The notes beneath the pieces are model-generated. The model made no database searches and had not been told where the DNA came from. It was given only the letters and a program-made list of their open reading frames with translations. DNA of 64,000 nt from Shewanella livingstonensis (GTDB lineage: Bacteria > Pseudomonadota > Gammaproteobacteria > Enterobacterales > Shewanellaceae). The stretch lies in the NCBI RefSeq assembly GCF_003855395.1, contig NZ_CP034015.1:1436001-1500000 (forward strand), in the 5' to 3' direction. Every line of letters starts with the position of its first letter. Position 1 is the stretch's first letter. Made by a program: the position numbers and the translations under genes. Shown piece by piece: positions 1 to 8,471 of the stretch.

Positions 1-443
1 GACACATTTTCTAATAAAATACGACGACCGAGTACGTCTTGTACTTGTTTAACGCGCTGTGCCACATGGTTAACGGTTTCTTCGGTATAAGGCAGCGGTA
101 ATAAGTCGTGGCTGTTGACACCGTGAATAGAGGTCCAGCAAATATGATCAGATATCCATTTGGGTTGAATGTCATTGCTGAGCTTTTTTAATGCCTTAAG
201 GTAGTCCATATCTAATGGGTCGGTGCTGCCAATTGACATCGACACACCATGCATTACCACAGGATATTGTTCAGCAATCGCTTCAAGATAGTAACGCGGT
301 TTACCGCCAGCAACTAAGTAGTTTTCTGACAGCACTTCAAACCAATCAATGTCTGGTTGATGCTGTAAAATATGCTCGAAGTGATCAGTGCGTAAGCCTA
401 AGCCAAATCCGAGAAAGTCTTCTGTAATGCGCGTATCTGGCAT
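1..443 (-). CDS. bufB: MNIO-family bufferin maturase (DUF692), partial
   Basis: About 147 N-terminal residues are visible; the rest lies beyond the left edge. The frame starts at the ATG whose complement is 441-443, with AGGATA just upstream as ribosome binding site. Seen: the DUF692/UPF0276 signatures 'SENY' near residue 38, 'HGVSMSIGS' near residue 65 and 'SDHICW' near residue 98. Family knowledge: these are multinuclear non-heme iron-dependent oxidases (MNIO) with a TIM-barrel fold that modify cysteines of ribosomally made peptides. The Cys-rich precursor gene at 589-1041 lies 145 bp upstream on the same strand, which fits a buf operon (precursor, MNIO, then usually a DUF2063 partner outside this window). 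Iron ligands in the C-terminal half cannot be checked. Confidence 0.88.
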   Translation of the reverse strand, partial: MPDTRITEDFLGFGLGLRTDHFEHILQHQPDIDWFEVLSENYLVAGGKPRYYLEAIAEQYPVVMHGVSMSIGSTDPLDMDYLKALKKLSNDIQPKWISDHICWTSIHGVNSHDLLPLPYTEETVNHVAQRVKQVQDVLGRRILLENV

Positions 444-588
444 GGGATATCCTATTTAAATGCAACTGTTTCGAACTTGAGTGGGGCAAACATTAAGTTA
501 ATATTGGCTTAGCATTGAATTGGTAGTTTCTAAAAAGTTGATGGCCCTGAAAGGATAATACGGGACAGAGCCACCAGACTAAACCGAC

Positions 589-1041
589 TTAGCTTGCTTT
601 ACCGCCAATGTCGCCACATGATTTTGCAGTCGTGCTAACAAAACCAGTGCCTTTACAGCTAGCCATGCCGCCACACGCGTTGTCTGCGCCTTTACAATCG
701 TTATGGCCTTTACACACGTTAACGCCGTAACAATGGACTAAGTCTGCTTTAGTCACCTTGCCTACCCAATCATCTTTTTGCGTACCGCCAACATCAGCAC
801 AAGCTTTAGCTGGCATGCCAACAAAACCCGTACCTTTACAACTCGCCATACCGCCACAGGCATTGTCAGCCGTTTTACAGTCATTGTGACCTTTACAAGC
901 GTTAACGCCGTAACAATGAACTAGATCAGTTTCGCCAGCAGCCATTGGTGCTGTTTCTGCTGCCATTGCCTGACCCGATAAACTGGCCATTGCTAGTGCT
1001 AATGCTGCGCCAGATAGGCTAGTTTGAATTTTGGTATTCAT
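589..1041 (-). CDS. bufA: BufA-type bufferin precursor with two tandem Cys-rich cores
   Basis: A 150-residue secreted protein. Residues 1-28 form a Sec signal peptide ending in AMA. The mature part holds two near-identical modules, residues 39-86 and 100-147, offset by exactly 61 residues, each starting 'DLVHCYGVN' and containing 'CKGHNDCK', '[15 protein letters not shown]' and a last Cys before 'GG'. Each core has six cysteines (43, 49, 55, 62, 68, 81 and 104, 110, 116, 123, 129, 142). Family knowledge: bufferins are periplasmic copper-buffering RiPPs whose cysteines are modified by an MNIO enzyme; the adjacent DUF692 gene supports this. The 'CYGVN..CKGHNDC' pattern resembles the BufA2 group as I remember it, and known precursors mostly carry one core, so the doubling looks like an internal duplication. 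Copper as the ligand here is inferred. Confidence 0.85.
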   Translation of the reverse strand: MNTKIQTSLSGAALALAMASLSGQAMAAETAPMAAGETDLVHCYGVNACKGHNDCKTADNACGGMASCKGTGFVGMPAKACADVGGTQKDDWVGKVTKADLVHCYGVNVCKGHNDCKGADNACGGMASCKGTGFVSTTAKSCGDIGGKAS

Positions 1042-1464
1042 GATGTATTCCTTACCATTGTGATTATTATATTGACTGCTTATTCTTGTAAACTCCTCTC
1101 AAGATTGATTTGCTGCAGCTATCACACTTGTTAGGAGTTATTAGTATTGACCGTGATGAGGCTCAATATCTTTCAAAGTAAAGTGTAGATTAGTGACTGA
1201 AATATTGTGAGTGTGTTCACTTGTGATTGATTTATAAGGTGAAATAAATATATTTTTCTGTATATGATTTATTGATGTAATGCTTAAGTATGCTGCGGCT
1301 TAGCTTGTTATCGATGTTGTGTTGAACGCTTTTTTTGGCTACATTATTCGACAACATTGTTTGAACGCATTGTTTGACCACCTGTATTGCTAGCCAAAAT
1401 ATTCGCCAAATCGCGAAGAATAGAAATACTAATTATTATAAGAACTAAAAACTAAGGATAGATT
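1042..1464. other. 423-bp intergenic region between bufA and the MAPEG gene
   Basis: Divergent intergenic stretch that must hold the promoter of bufA (leftward) and of the MAPEG gene (rightward). It is AT-rich, with a direct repeat of TTGTTTGA around 1358-1378. I see no convincing copper-responsive operator, open reading frame or RNA gene. Confidence 0.4.
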
Positions 1465-1848
1465 ATGCAGACGATACTGATATGTTTATTGATTGCCCTG
1501 TTACTGCCTTACGCGGCAAAAGTACCGTTAGCAATGGCAATGGCTAAATTGGGCAAATATGATAATAATCATCCGCGGGCGCAACAAGCTGAGTTAACCG
1601 GTTATGGTGCACGAGCGCATGCAGGGCATCAAAATGCTTTTGAGTCGTTGATTATTTTTGGCATTGCAGTGTTAACAGCGTTAATGACTCATAATGTTAC
1701 CGATGTCGTTGCGTTATTAGCTATTGTGCATGTGGTTGCGCGGCTGGTTTACCATGTTATGTACTTATTGAATTACGGCACTCTGCGGTCATTGTCGTGG
1801 TTTGTTGGGATCGGTGCCTCTATTGGTATATTTTGCCAAGCATTTTAA
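1465..1848 (+). CDS. MAPEG family membrane protein
   Basis: 127 residues with about four hydrophobic segments (roughly 1-22, 60-78, 80-100 and 108-126), the size and topology of MAPEG proteins (membrane-associated proteins in eicosanoid and glutathione metabolism). The family signature is visible as 'RARAHAGHQNAFESL' around residues 47-62: an Arg/His-rich stretch followed by Asn-Ala-Phe-Glu at the start of the second membrane helix. Bacterial members of this short type are inner-membrane proteins, some with glutathione transferase or peroxidase activity; the actual substrate cannot be read here. It appears monocistronic, ending in the hairpin at 1864-1890. The ATG follows AAGGAT at suitable spacing. 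Confidence 0.85.
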   Translation: MQTILICLLIALLLPYAAKVPLAMAMAKLGKYDNNHPRAQQAELTGYGARAHAGHQNAFESLIIFGIAVLTALMTHNVTDVVALLAIVHVVARLVYHVMYLLNYGTLRSLSWFVGIGASIGIFCQAF

Positions 1849-1863
1849 GTATTACTAAACGAT

Positions 1864-1890
1864 AAAAAAAACGCCTTAACGGCGTTTTTT
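1864..1890. terminator. Bidirectional Rho-independent terminator
   Basis: ACGCC/GGCGT stem with a 5-base loop, flanked by seven As on the left and six Ts on the right, so it can end the MAPEG transcript (+) and the converging small secreted-protein gene (-). Confidence 0.85.
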
Positions 1891-1928
1891 ATTGGGTTAG
1901 TTACTGCGTAAGTATCAATAATATTGGA

Positions 1929-2174
1929 TTAATCTAGACTTGAAACACGTTGGTAGCCCATTTCAGTTAATTGGTCGTTTACGCAATCAAGTAGAAAGGT
2001 CGCGACTTCACTTTCAGGGAGTTGATCCTCTAAAGCAATTTGCTGGCAGGCGTCTTTTAATGACACCACATCTTTTACCGGCGCCTGGGGAAGGGCGGCT
2101 GCGCTAAAACTGATGGCTAGGCTACTGACTAATATTGCGGCTAATGTAGTACGAGTAAGACATGATGATTGCAT
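1929..2174 (-). CDS. Small secreted protein of unknown function
   Basis: 81 residues. Residues 1-27 are a Sec signal peptide with a basic start, a hydrophobic core and likely cleavage after 'AAA' or 'SAA'. The remaining roughly 54 residues are acidic and include two cysteines ('KDACQQIA' and 'LLDCVND'), which could form one disulfide in the periplasm. I do not recognise a family. The gene is followed by the shared terminator at 1864-1890 and preceded by a GGAAC motif near the start codon. Periplasmic location is inferred from the signal peptide only. Confidence 0.65.
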   Translation of the reverse strand: MQSSCLTRTTLAAILVSSLAISFSAAALPQAPVKDVVSLKDACQQIALEDQLPESEVATFLLDCVNDQLTEMGYQRVSSLD

Positions 2175-2293
2175 GGTTGTTCCTTCTAGGGAGAACTTTG
2201 TTATTTGGACAAATACTACTGCAGCTTAGTTCCCTTGGATAGAGAGATTTATGGGCTTTTAATGATTTTATATGCAAAAAGTAAGATATTGAT

Positions 2294-2890
2294 ATGACAC
2301 CATTACTGACTCAAGTTAAAAATTGCCAGCTTTGTGCATCTGAGTTAGTCGATGGTGTGCGGCCTGTGGTGCAAATTGATCCGCAAGCGAAAGTGCTGAT
2401 CATTGGCCAAGCACCTGGGCGTAAAGTGCATTTGTCTGGGATTCCGTTTGACGATGCCAGTGGCGACCGATTACGCCAGTGGTTAGGTGTTACTCGAGAG
2501 GTGTTTTACGATGCTAAGCAAATTGCGATTATGCCGATGGGCTTTTGTTATCCTGGCAGTTACACTGCAAGTACCATTAATAACAAGGGGAGATCAGGCG
2601 ACTTACCCCCTCGTTCAGAATGTGCACCTAAGTGGCATGACTTGTTACTGCAACACTTAACTCAAGTGCAATTGGTGTTGCTAGTAGGGCAATATGCCCA
2701 GCAATATTATCTACCTAACAAGCCTAAAACATTAACTGAAACCGTACAGCTATGGCGCACGTTTGGGCCGCGTTACATTCCACTACCACATCCTAGCCCG
2801 CGCAATAATATTTGGCTTAGTCGTAACCCATGGTTTGAAGATGAGTTACTGAGTCATATTCGTCAACGTGTTGCCATTGCCTTAGCGTGA
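2294..2890 (+). CDS. Uracil-DNA glycosylase family protein (COG1573 type)
   Basis: 198 residues. Family signatures are visible: 'IIGQAPGRKVHLSGIPFDD' around residues 36-54 (glycosylase motif 1 region) and 'LPHPSPRNN' near residue 163 (motif 2, His-Pro-Ser-Pro-x-Asn). An N-terminal 'CQLC' at 11-14 recalls the Cys pair that binds an iron-sulfur cluster in family 4 and 5 enzymes, but the complete four-Cys set is not obvious. Family role: excision of uracil or related damaged bases in base-excision repair. E. coli has only the unrelated-looking Ung, so this is an additional glycosylase-like gene. Activity on uracil itself is inferred. It appears to be a single-gene unit. Confidence 0.8.
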   Translation: MTPLLTQVKNCQLCASELVDGVRPVVQIDPQAKVLIIGQAPGRKVHLSGIPFDDASGDRLRQWLGVTREVFYDAKQIAIMPMGFCYPGSYTASTINNKGRSGDLPPRSECAPKWHDLLLQHLTQVQLVLLVGQYAQQYYLPNKPKTLTETVQLWRTFGPRYIPLPHPSPRNNIWLSRNPWFEDELLSHIRQRVAIALA

Positions 2891-2891
2891 T

Positions 2892-2933
2892 AAAAAGACA
2901 AGATTGTTTCATTTGTCGTTTTTATAGCTTTTA
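2892..2933 (+). terminator. Probable weak terminator after the glycosylase-like gene
   Basis: AAAAAGACAA pairs with TTGTCGTTTTT with one bulged G and an 18-19 base loop; a T-run follows. AT-rich and long-looped, so weaker than the others in this window. Confidence 0.4.
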
Positions 2934-3001
2934 TATAGCCGTTTTGGGTCTGTTTTCTGAGTCATGTTTTTAGGCATGACCTCTAGGTGATTGTATCTAG
3001 A

Positions 3002-3502
3002 TCATTGTTTTTCTAACATAAAGTCGATAGCATTTTTATCTAAGCAACGTTTAGATAAATAGGTAGTGGTTTTTTGCAATTTAATTAACAATCCAACATC
3101 GGTTTCAGTGATCCGATAAATATCTGTCCACAAAATTAGTTGATTCACATGCAGCGACTGACTATTGATACCATTATCATCTATGGTTAGATTGACATGC
3201 TCACCAGCAGCTTTACTCATCATTTGACGCCATAACCACCAGGTTTTATTAAAGCGAATACTTAAAAACTCAACCACCGCTAAACCAATAAAAAAGTAGC
3301 CTAAATAGTAGGTTTCTTTAGTGCTCATAGCGGTAGGGCTTATTGAGTCAAACATTAATATTGCTAAGCCAATCAGTGCAAAAAGGCTTGTTTTAATAAA
3401 ACGTTTAGGTGATGGACTGGGATTAACAGATTGCTGATAGCATTCTTCAAAGTACGATTTATCCAGTATATATTCAGCAGTATAACTAAAGGCTTGTGAC
3501 AT
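3002..3502 (-). CDS. YcxB-like membrane protein
   Basis: 166 residues. The N-terminal 'FSYTAEYILDKSYFEECYQQS' region followed by two membrane helices (about 35-52 and 65-83) and a soluble C-terminal half with a PH-like 'DDNGI...ILWTDIYRITET...LLI' pattern is the layout of YcxB-like proteins (PF14317), small inner-membrane proteins with no assigned biochemical function. Found as a single gene between two converging units; start supported by an ATG with AGGTCAT just upstream. Assignment is from overall pattern rather than a catalytic motif. Confidence 0.62.
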   Translation of the reverse strand: MSQAFSYTAEYILDKSYFEECYQQSVNPSPSPKRFIKTSLFALIGLAILMFDSISPTAMSTKETYYLGYFFIGLAVVEFLSIRFNKTWWLWRQMMSKAAGEHVNLTIDDNGINSQSLHVNQLILWTDIYRITETDVGLLIKLQKTTTYLSKRCLDKNAIDFMLEKQ

Positions 3503-3622
3503 GATGACCTAACTAACGGCAGTTGATGGACGTGATTATCGCATAGTCATCGGTTTGCTCAAAGTAACTCGTTCTGGCGTAAACTTACCGGCATAAACAG
3601 TGTTGAAAATACATTAACGATC

Positions 3623-3664
3623 AAAAGAGCCCGCTTTATTGATATGAATAAAGCGGGCTCTTTT
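3623..3664. terminator. Strong bidirectional terminator downstream of glnD
   Basis: A perfect 18-bp inverted repeat (AAAAGAGCCCGCTTTATT and its complement) with a 6-base loop and A/T runs on both sides. It lies 8 bp after the glnD stop (minus strand). Confidence 0.9.
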
Positions 3665-3671
3665 ATAACGA

Positions 3672-6320
3672 TTATTCGTCTGAAGTGATGGCTTGCATTA
3701 ATGTTGCCGACAGTTGCTGTTGTTGTTCAGGCGTTAATTGCTGATCGTCTTTATTGGATAATAAAAACACATTGTCTGCCCGCTCACCGACTGTACTGAT
3801 GGTGGCTGAGTGAATATTTAAATCCAACTCTCTAAATGCACTGGCAATTTGTTCCATAAATTCACTGGTGTCTAACGCTGACACATTGACTAAAGTGCGA
3901 GTCGATTTACGTGAATGCAAAAATTCAATATTAGGTTGATTATCAAAACTTTGATGCCGTCTGGACTGACGTTTTTTCGGTAACGTAATACCATGGTCGA
4001 GTACTTGATGTAATTTATCAATAACTTGTCTGCGGCGTTGCTCGCTGGTAATGGGCTTTTCATCAAAGTCGAGTACTTTGAACGACTCTACCACATATCC
4101 GTCTTTAGTTCGGGCAATTTGCGCTTGTTTAACCGAAATGCGTAATGTTGCTAAGGTATTGAATAATTTAACAAATAAACCATGCCGATCTTTAGTGTAC
4201 ACAAACACATCACTGCAGCCTTTTACCACCACATCGTCGAGTAAAATAAGAGTGTTGTATTGATTATCTGTTGTTGGCGCTTGATCATGATTAATCATTG
4301 CTTGGGTGTAGCGGGCGATATCATCAGCTTCAGCATTACTGAAAAAGGCGATAGGTAATCGACGCCATAATGTCTTAATTTCTTCGCTATTGTCTTCATC
4401 AGCGGCTAATAAACTTAGCGCTTCTTGTTTGTGTTCTCGTACCAAGGTACGCAGTTGCAGAATATTTTCAAAACCATTGCGAAGTGCTTTTCGGGTGACA
4501 AAATACAAGTCTTTAAGCAATGATGCTTTCCAGTCATTCCATAAGTCATCATTGGTTGCCTGAATATCAGCAATAGTCAGGCAATACAGGGCATCTAAAC
4601 GTGCTAATGTGCCGACTTTTTTGGCAAATGCGTTAACCACTTCAGGATCGTAGATGTCCATGCGTTGTGAGGTAATAGACATTAATAAATGATGTTCTAC
4701 TAACCAGCAAATGAGTCTTTCTTGTGAGGCTTTTAAGCCATGAAACTTAGCGAATAAGCTGGCATCGACCGCGCCTAATTCACTATGATCACCGCCGCGA
4801 CCTTTGGCTAAATCATGAAATAATGCTGCGAACAGTAACGTCGATTTATTGGACATTTTTTGATAAAGATCAGCCGCTAAAGCGAGATCTTTATCTAAGG
4901 TTTTGATGTCATTAGCATAAGTGTAAATGTTTTTAAGCACCTTGTGGGTATGCTCATCAACGGTATAAGCATGGAATAAGTCAAACTGCATCTGGCCCAC
5001 GACTTCACGCCATTGCGGTAAGTAAGACGCTAAAATGCCGTGTTGATGCATCAAGGTAATCGCCAGTCCCATACCTTGAGGGTGTACAAAGATAGCTTTA
5101 AATTGTTCACGACAACGCTGAAAGTCTTGTAAGTCGCCCATTAAGCGGCGTCTTACTTGGCGCAGTGATCGTAAGGTTTCAGCGGTAATGCCGATTATTT
5201 TGTCGTGGTGAATCGCGATAAATTCAAATAACGCCATAATTTGGGTGCGATCGATAAACACAGTTTCGTCGCGAACGTGAATGTATTTATCGACAATTTC
5301 AAAATTATCGTTAATCACAATAATCTCTGGATTGAGCTCTGGAATAATTTCTCGTTGGAAATACGCCATTAAAATTTTGTTTAATTCACTGATGCGTTTC
5401 ATGGCGCGAAACAGTTGGCGCATCATTTTTTCGATGGCAATATTGCCACTTTCGCCGATGGGCATACCATCACCGAAACCCATTAATTTAGCCACTTCAG
5501 CTTGGTATTGGAGTAATAAGCGATTTTCACCGCGCTGGGCTGATTGATGTAAAGCGAAGCGCACTCTAAATAAAAAGTGTTGGCATTCCATTAGCTCTGC
5601 ATATTCGTCATTGGTTAAAAAACCAAAGCGCCGAAGTGATTGCATATTGGCAACGCCGAAATGCTTACGAGCAACCCAACTAAGGGTTTGTATATCACGC
5701 ATCCCGCCAGGGCTAGTTTTAAGGTTGGGTTCAATACTGTATGAGGTGCCTTGTGCCTTGGCGTGGCGCTCTTGTTGTTCGCTAAGTTTGGCATTGAAAA
5801 ACGCTTGGCTTTGCCATAAATCTTGGCCGTACAGAGCATTAAGCACCTGTTGTTGATGTTGGCTGTTACCCGATAAGTGGCGAATTTCCAGTAAACTGGT
5901 GGCAATGGTTACATCATCTTTACATGCTTGGAATGTATCATCTAAGCTACGCACAGCATGGCCTAAGTCGAGATTTAAATCCCATAACTGCGTAAGAAAC
6001 TGACTAACAGAAGCGGCTTCGGTAGGCGTTAATAGCCCATCATGAATAACGCAAATGTCGATATCTGAGAAAGGATGTAGAGTTTGTCGGCCATAACCCC
6101 CAACAGCGTTGAGCGAGATACGAGCAGAGTCTAATTCGAAGGGTTGCCAAAGTTGGCATAACAGCGCATCGAAAAACTGCGATCGCTTATTCAAGGTGTC
6201 ATTAATTGCACTTTGAAAAATGTTATCTTGTAAATATTGATCCAGTGACTTAATCGCCTGTTTTAATTCGGCGCTGGTCATATCTGAGCGCAAAACTGTA
6301 CTAGCAGGTTGCGAAAGCAT
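3672..6320 (-). CDS. glnD: Bifunctional uridylyltransferase/uridylyl-removing enzyme (PII modifier)
   Basis: 882 residues, close to the 890 of E. coli GlnD. Seen in order: nucleotidyltransferase domain with 'GGYGRQ' (74-79) and the metal-binding 'SDID' (85-88); 'SPGGMRDIQ' (203-211); a central HD phosphohydrolase domain with 'FHDLAKGRGGDHS' (His502-Asp503); and two C-terminal ACT domains (about 704-775 and 805-870). Role: senses glutamine and uridylylates or deuridylylates the PII proteins GlnB/GlnK, controlling glutamine synthetase and the nitrogen response in the cytoplasm. The catalytic residues of both domains look intact. It is transcribed alone, divergent from rsuA across an 81-bp gap, and ends at the strong hairpin 3623-3664. 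Confidence 0.97.
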   Translation of the reverse strand: MLSQPASTVLRSDMTSAELKQAIKSLDQYLQDNIFQSAINDTLNKRSQFFDALLCQLWQPFELDSARISLNAVGGYGRQTLHPFSDIDICVIHDGLLTPTEAASVSQFLTQLWDLNLDLGHAVRSLDDTFQACKDDVTIATSLLEIRHLSGNSQHQQQVLNALYGQDLWQSQAFFNAKLSEQQERHAKAQGTSYSIEPNLKTSPGGMRDIQTLSWVARKHFGVANMQSLRRFGFLTNDEYAELMECQHFLFRVRFALHQSAQRGENRLLLQYQAEVAKLMGFGDGMPIGESGNIAIEKMMRQLFRAMKRISELNKILMAYFQREIIPELNPEIIVINDNFEIVDKYIHVRDETVFIDRTQIMALFEFIAIHHDKIIGITAETLRSLRQVRRRLMGDLQDFQRCREQFKAIFVHPQGMGLAITLMHQHGILASYLPQWREVVGQMQFDLFHAYTVDEHTHKVLKNIYTYANDIKTLDKDLALAADLYQKMSNKSTLLFAALFHDLAKGRGGDHSELGAVDASLFAKFHGLKASQERLICWLVEHHLLMSITSQRMDIYDPEVVNAFAKKVGTLARLDALYCLTIADIQATNDDLWNDWKASLLKDLYFVTRKALRNGFENILQLRTLVREHKQEALSLLAADEDNSEEIKTLWRRLPIAFFSNAEADDIARYTQAMINHDQAPTTDNQYNTLILLDDVVVKGCSDVFVYTKDRHGLFVKLFNTLATLRISVKQAQIARTKDGYVVESFKVLDFDEKPITSEQRRRQVIDKLHQVLDHGITLPKKRQSRRHQSFDNQPNIEFLHSRKSTRTLVNVSALDTSEFMEQIASAFRELDLNIHSATISTVGERADNVFLLSNKDDQQLTPEQQQQLSATLMQAITSDE

Positions 6321-6401
6321 GTTACTCCTTAATGTTTTTGCCTTTTAACAGAATAAGGTATTCTTAAACAAATTGGTATCATTCTATATTGGTGAGGTTT
6401 T

Positions 6402-7115
6402 ATGGTGTCTAAACGAGGTCGAATTGATCAATTTATTGCTGGCACATTACAGGTCTCGAAAAAAGCCGTGCGTGAATTGTTAATCACCAATAAAGTGCTG
6501 GTCGATGGCCAGTTTGCTAAGTCACCAGACTTACAAATAAATGAGTTTAGCCATATTGAGTGTAATGGTGTGGTACTGCGCCATTATCAAAAGCAATACT
6601 ATATGCTTAATAAACCTGACGGTGTGGTAAGTGCAACGATTGATGATAAACATCCAACAGCATTAGGTTTAATGATCGGTGTTAATACAGATATGCTGCA
6701 TATTGCTGGTCGATTAGATTTACATTCTACCGGGTTATTGTTGTTAACTAATGATGCTAGATGGTCAGAGGCTTTGATGGCACCAGAGCATAAAGTCGAT
6801 AAAAAATACCTAGTGACTTTAGCTAATCCGCTCGATCAACAATACGTCGAAGCTTTTGCTAATGGAATGTATTTTGAATATGAAAATATTACTACCTTAC
6901 CGGCACAACTCACTGTTTTATCAAGTCACCTAGCTAGAGTGGTGTTGCGTGAAGGCAAGTATCATCAAGTTAAGCGTATGTTTGGTCGTTTTCGTAATCC
7001 GGTGCTTGCGCTGCATCGAGAATCAGTTGGTGAGATCATGCTTGATAACCAGTTAACCCCGGGTGAATTTCGTTCATTAACAAAAGCTGAAGTTGATAGC
7101 GTTTTTCAGCACTAG
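6402..7115 (+). CDS. rsuA: 16S rRNA pseudouridine(516) synthase
   Basis: 237 residues (E. coli RsuA has 231). An N-terminal S4-like RNA-binding domain (about 1-60) is followed by the RluB/RsuA catalytic domain; the catalytic motif 'GRLDLHSTGLLLLTND' (about 104-119) contains the nucleophilic Asp, and 'MLNKPDGVVSA' near residue 69 and 'EGKYHQVKRMFG' near 187 are further family motifs. It isomerises uridine to pseudouridine in the small-subunit rRNA. ATG is preceded by GTGAGG. The next gene, a LysR regulator, begins 64 bp downstream on the same strand with a short T-run but no stable hairpin between them, so partial co-transcription is possible. Confidence 0.9.
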   Translation: MVSKRGRIDQFIAGTLQVSKKAVRELLITNKVLVDGQFAKSPDLQINEFSHIECNGVVLRHYQKQYYMLNKPDGVVSATIDDKHPTALGLMIGVNTDMLHIAGRLDLHSTGLLLLTNDARWSEALMAPEHKVDKKYLVTLANPLDQQYVEAFANGMYFEYENITTLPAQLTVLSSHLARVVLREGKYHQVKRMFGRFRNPVLALHRESVGEIMLDNQLTPGEFRSLTKAEVDSVFQH

Positions 7116-7179
7116 ATCAACTTTTTTTATTTGATTACATGTTAATTTATTTGCTTTATTACAGCAGATTAGGTGACAT

Positions 7180-8136
7180 GTGGATATTCAAGCATTAAAA
7201 AAGGTCAGCGAATTAGATGTATTTAGTTTGTTGGTGTTTAAGCTTATTTACGAGACTGGCTTTGCTAATTTTGCCGCCAAAGAGCTTGCGGTGTCTGCAC
7301 CTAAAATTAGTCGATGTTTAACATCATTAAGGGCTATTTTTAATGACGAATTGTTTTTTCGCCGCCAACAAGGTTTAAAGCCAACACCACTAGCCGAACG
7401 CTTGTATCTACCGGTATGCCAGCTATGCGATATGGTGAGCAAAATTGAGCGTGTGGCTGATGACCGATTAAGCCATCACCAAACCCCTATTTTACATATT
7501 GCGGTATCGCCGAGCATTATTACCAGTGTTGCTATTGCACTAAGTAATATACCTAGAGAGATTATTGGTAAAGTTAAATTGCACAGTTGGCAAGCCGATA
7601 CTGAAGAGTTAATTTATAATGGTGAACTTGATTTTGGTATTGGCTTTGAAACCCAAGATGCCCATGGTTTAGAGGCTTCCCCAATAGCTAATGTGAGGTC
7701 TTTATGTGTTGTCGGTAACGTTAATCATGTATTTTGGGCTGGCGCTGAACACATAAAATTAGAAGATATTATTCAACACTCTATCGTATATTTACGTTGT
7801 AAAGGTTTTAATAATCGTATCGATCCATTAGAGCTTTATTGCCAAACCGATGGTTTACTATTGGAAGATATCGAATGTGTCCGAAACCTAGAAGATTGGT
7901 ATTGGCATATGCTGACCATGGACAGTTTAGCCATTACTATTTGTAATGAAGGTTCGTTTGCACAACAAATCCCACAACTACGAGTAGAAAGGCTGCCAGA
8001 CAGTGAATTTAATAAGCTGAACAACGTTATGGCTATGCCAAGTTATTGTTTAATTGAGCGTGCAGAACATTATCGTCGTTACTCGTCAGACATGAAACAA
8101 ATGATAATTGATATCATTAAGTTGCTGTTGGTATAA
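7180..8136 (+). CDS. LysR-family transcriptional regulator next to the decaheme cytochrome
   Basis: 318 residues with a GTG start (AGGTG sits a few bases upstream; the overlapping ATG at 7178 terminates at once). The N-terminal winged helix-turn-helix (about 14-75) has the LysR pattern 'GFANFAAKELAVSAPKISRCLTSLR...LFFRR..GLKPTPLAE'. The remainder is a substrate-binding-like effector domain (about 95-300). The decaheme cytochrome gene starts 335 bp downstream on the same strand, and that gap holds two perfect inverted repeats, so this regulator may control the cytochrome; that link is inference from position. The effector is unknown. Confidence 0.85.
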   Translation: MDIQALKKVSELDVFSLLVFKLIYETGFANFAAKELAVSAPKISRCLTSLRAIFNDELFFRRQQGLKPTPLAERLYLPVCQLCDMVSKIERVADDRLSHHQTPILHIAVSPSIITSVAIALSNIPREIIGKVKLHSWQADTEELIYNGELDFGIGFETQDAHGLEASPIANVRSLCVVGNVNHVFWAGAEHIKLEDIIQHSIVYLRCKGFNNRIDPLELYCQTDGLLLEDIECVRNLEDWYWHMLTMDSLAITICNEGSFAQQIPQLRVERLPDSEFNKLNNVMAMPSYCLIERAEHYRRYSSDMKQMIIDIIKLLLV

Positions 8137-8380
8137 ATGTTAATTGAGTGGCTGAATCCGATTTGGCATAGTTAGTTTAGCCAACTATAATTTTTCTATG
8201 TTCATTAATACTTATTATTCAATAGGTTAATTGTTTTCTGTTATATCTTTCTCTTTATTTACGTTTTACCCCTCATCAAATACCCCTTTAGGGTTACATA
8301 ATCTGCAATTGGCAGTTTCATTTTTGTGGATACCTAAAACTAAAACTATCGATTCTTGTTAACGAATTTGCAACCAAACA

Positions 8381-8394
8381 TCACAGGTTTGTGA
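8381..8394. promoter_or_regulatory. Inverted repeat TCACA-N4-TGTGA upstream of the cytochrome
   Basis: Perfect 5-bp arms TCACA and TGTGA separated by GGTT. The arms are CRP half-sites but in inverted order and spacing, so this is not a standard CRP site; it could be an operator for the adjacent LysR regulator. Function is inferred from position, 78-91 bp before the start codon. Confidence 0.35.
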
Positions 8395-8430
8395 CAGTAC
8401 ACGGGTGTTTTGTTCTATTTCCCTATAGCT

Positions 8431-8449
8431 TGTAGGTGTAAAACCTACA
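8431..8449 (+). promoter_or_regulatory. Perfect 7-bp inverted repeat just upstream of the cytochrome ribosome binding site
   Basis: TGTAGGT and ACCTACA with a GTAAA loop, ending about 10 bases before the ribosome binding site (GGGGGA, 8460-8465). It could be a protein operator or a 5'-leader hairpin affecting translation. No polyT tail follows, so it is not a terminator. Confidence 0.4.
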
Positions 8450-8471
8450 CATTTAAATCGGGGGATTTAAA

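Noticed and set aside
5281..5547. Antisense frames inside glnD (also at 4051-4263 and 5611-5856)
   Set aside because: They lie opposite a well-conserved gene and reflect its codon use; no independent evidence.
7116..7179. Terminator between rsuA and the LysR gene
   Set aside because: Only a T-run is present; no stable stem could be formed.
8381..8394. CRP site before the decaheme cytochrome
   Set aside because: A CRP site is TGTGA-N6-TCACA; here the arms are in the opposite order with four bases between.
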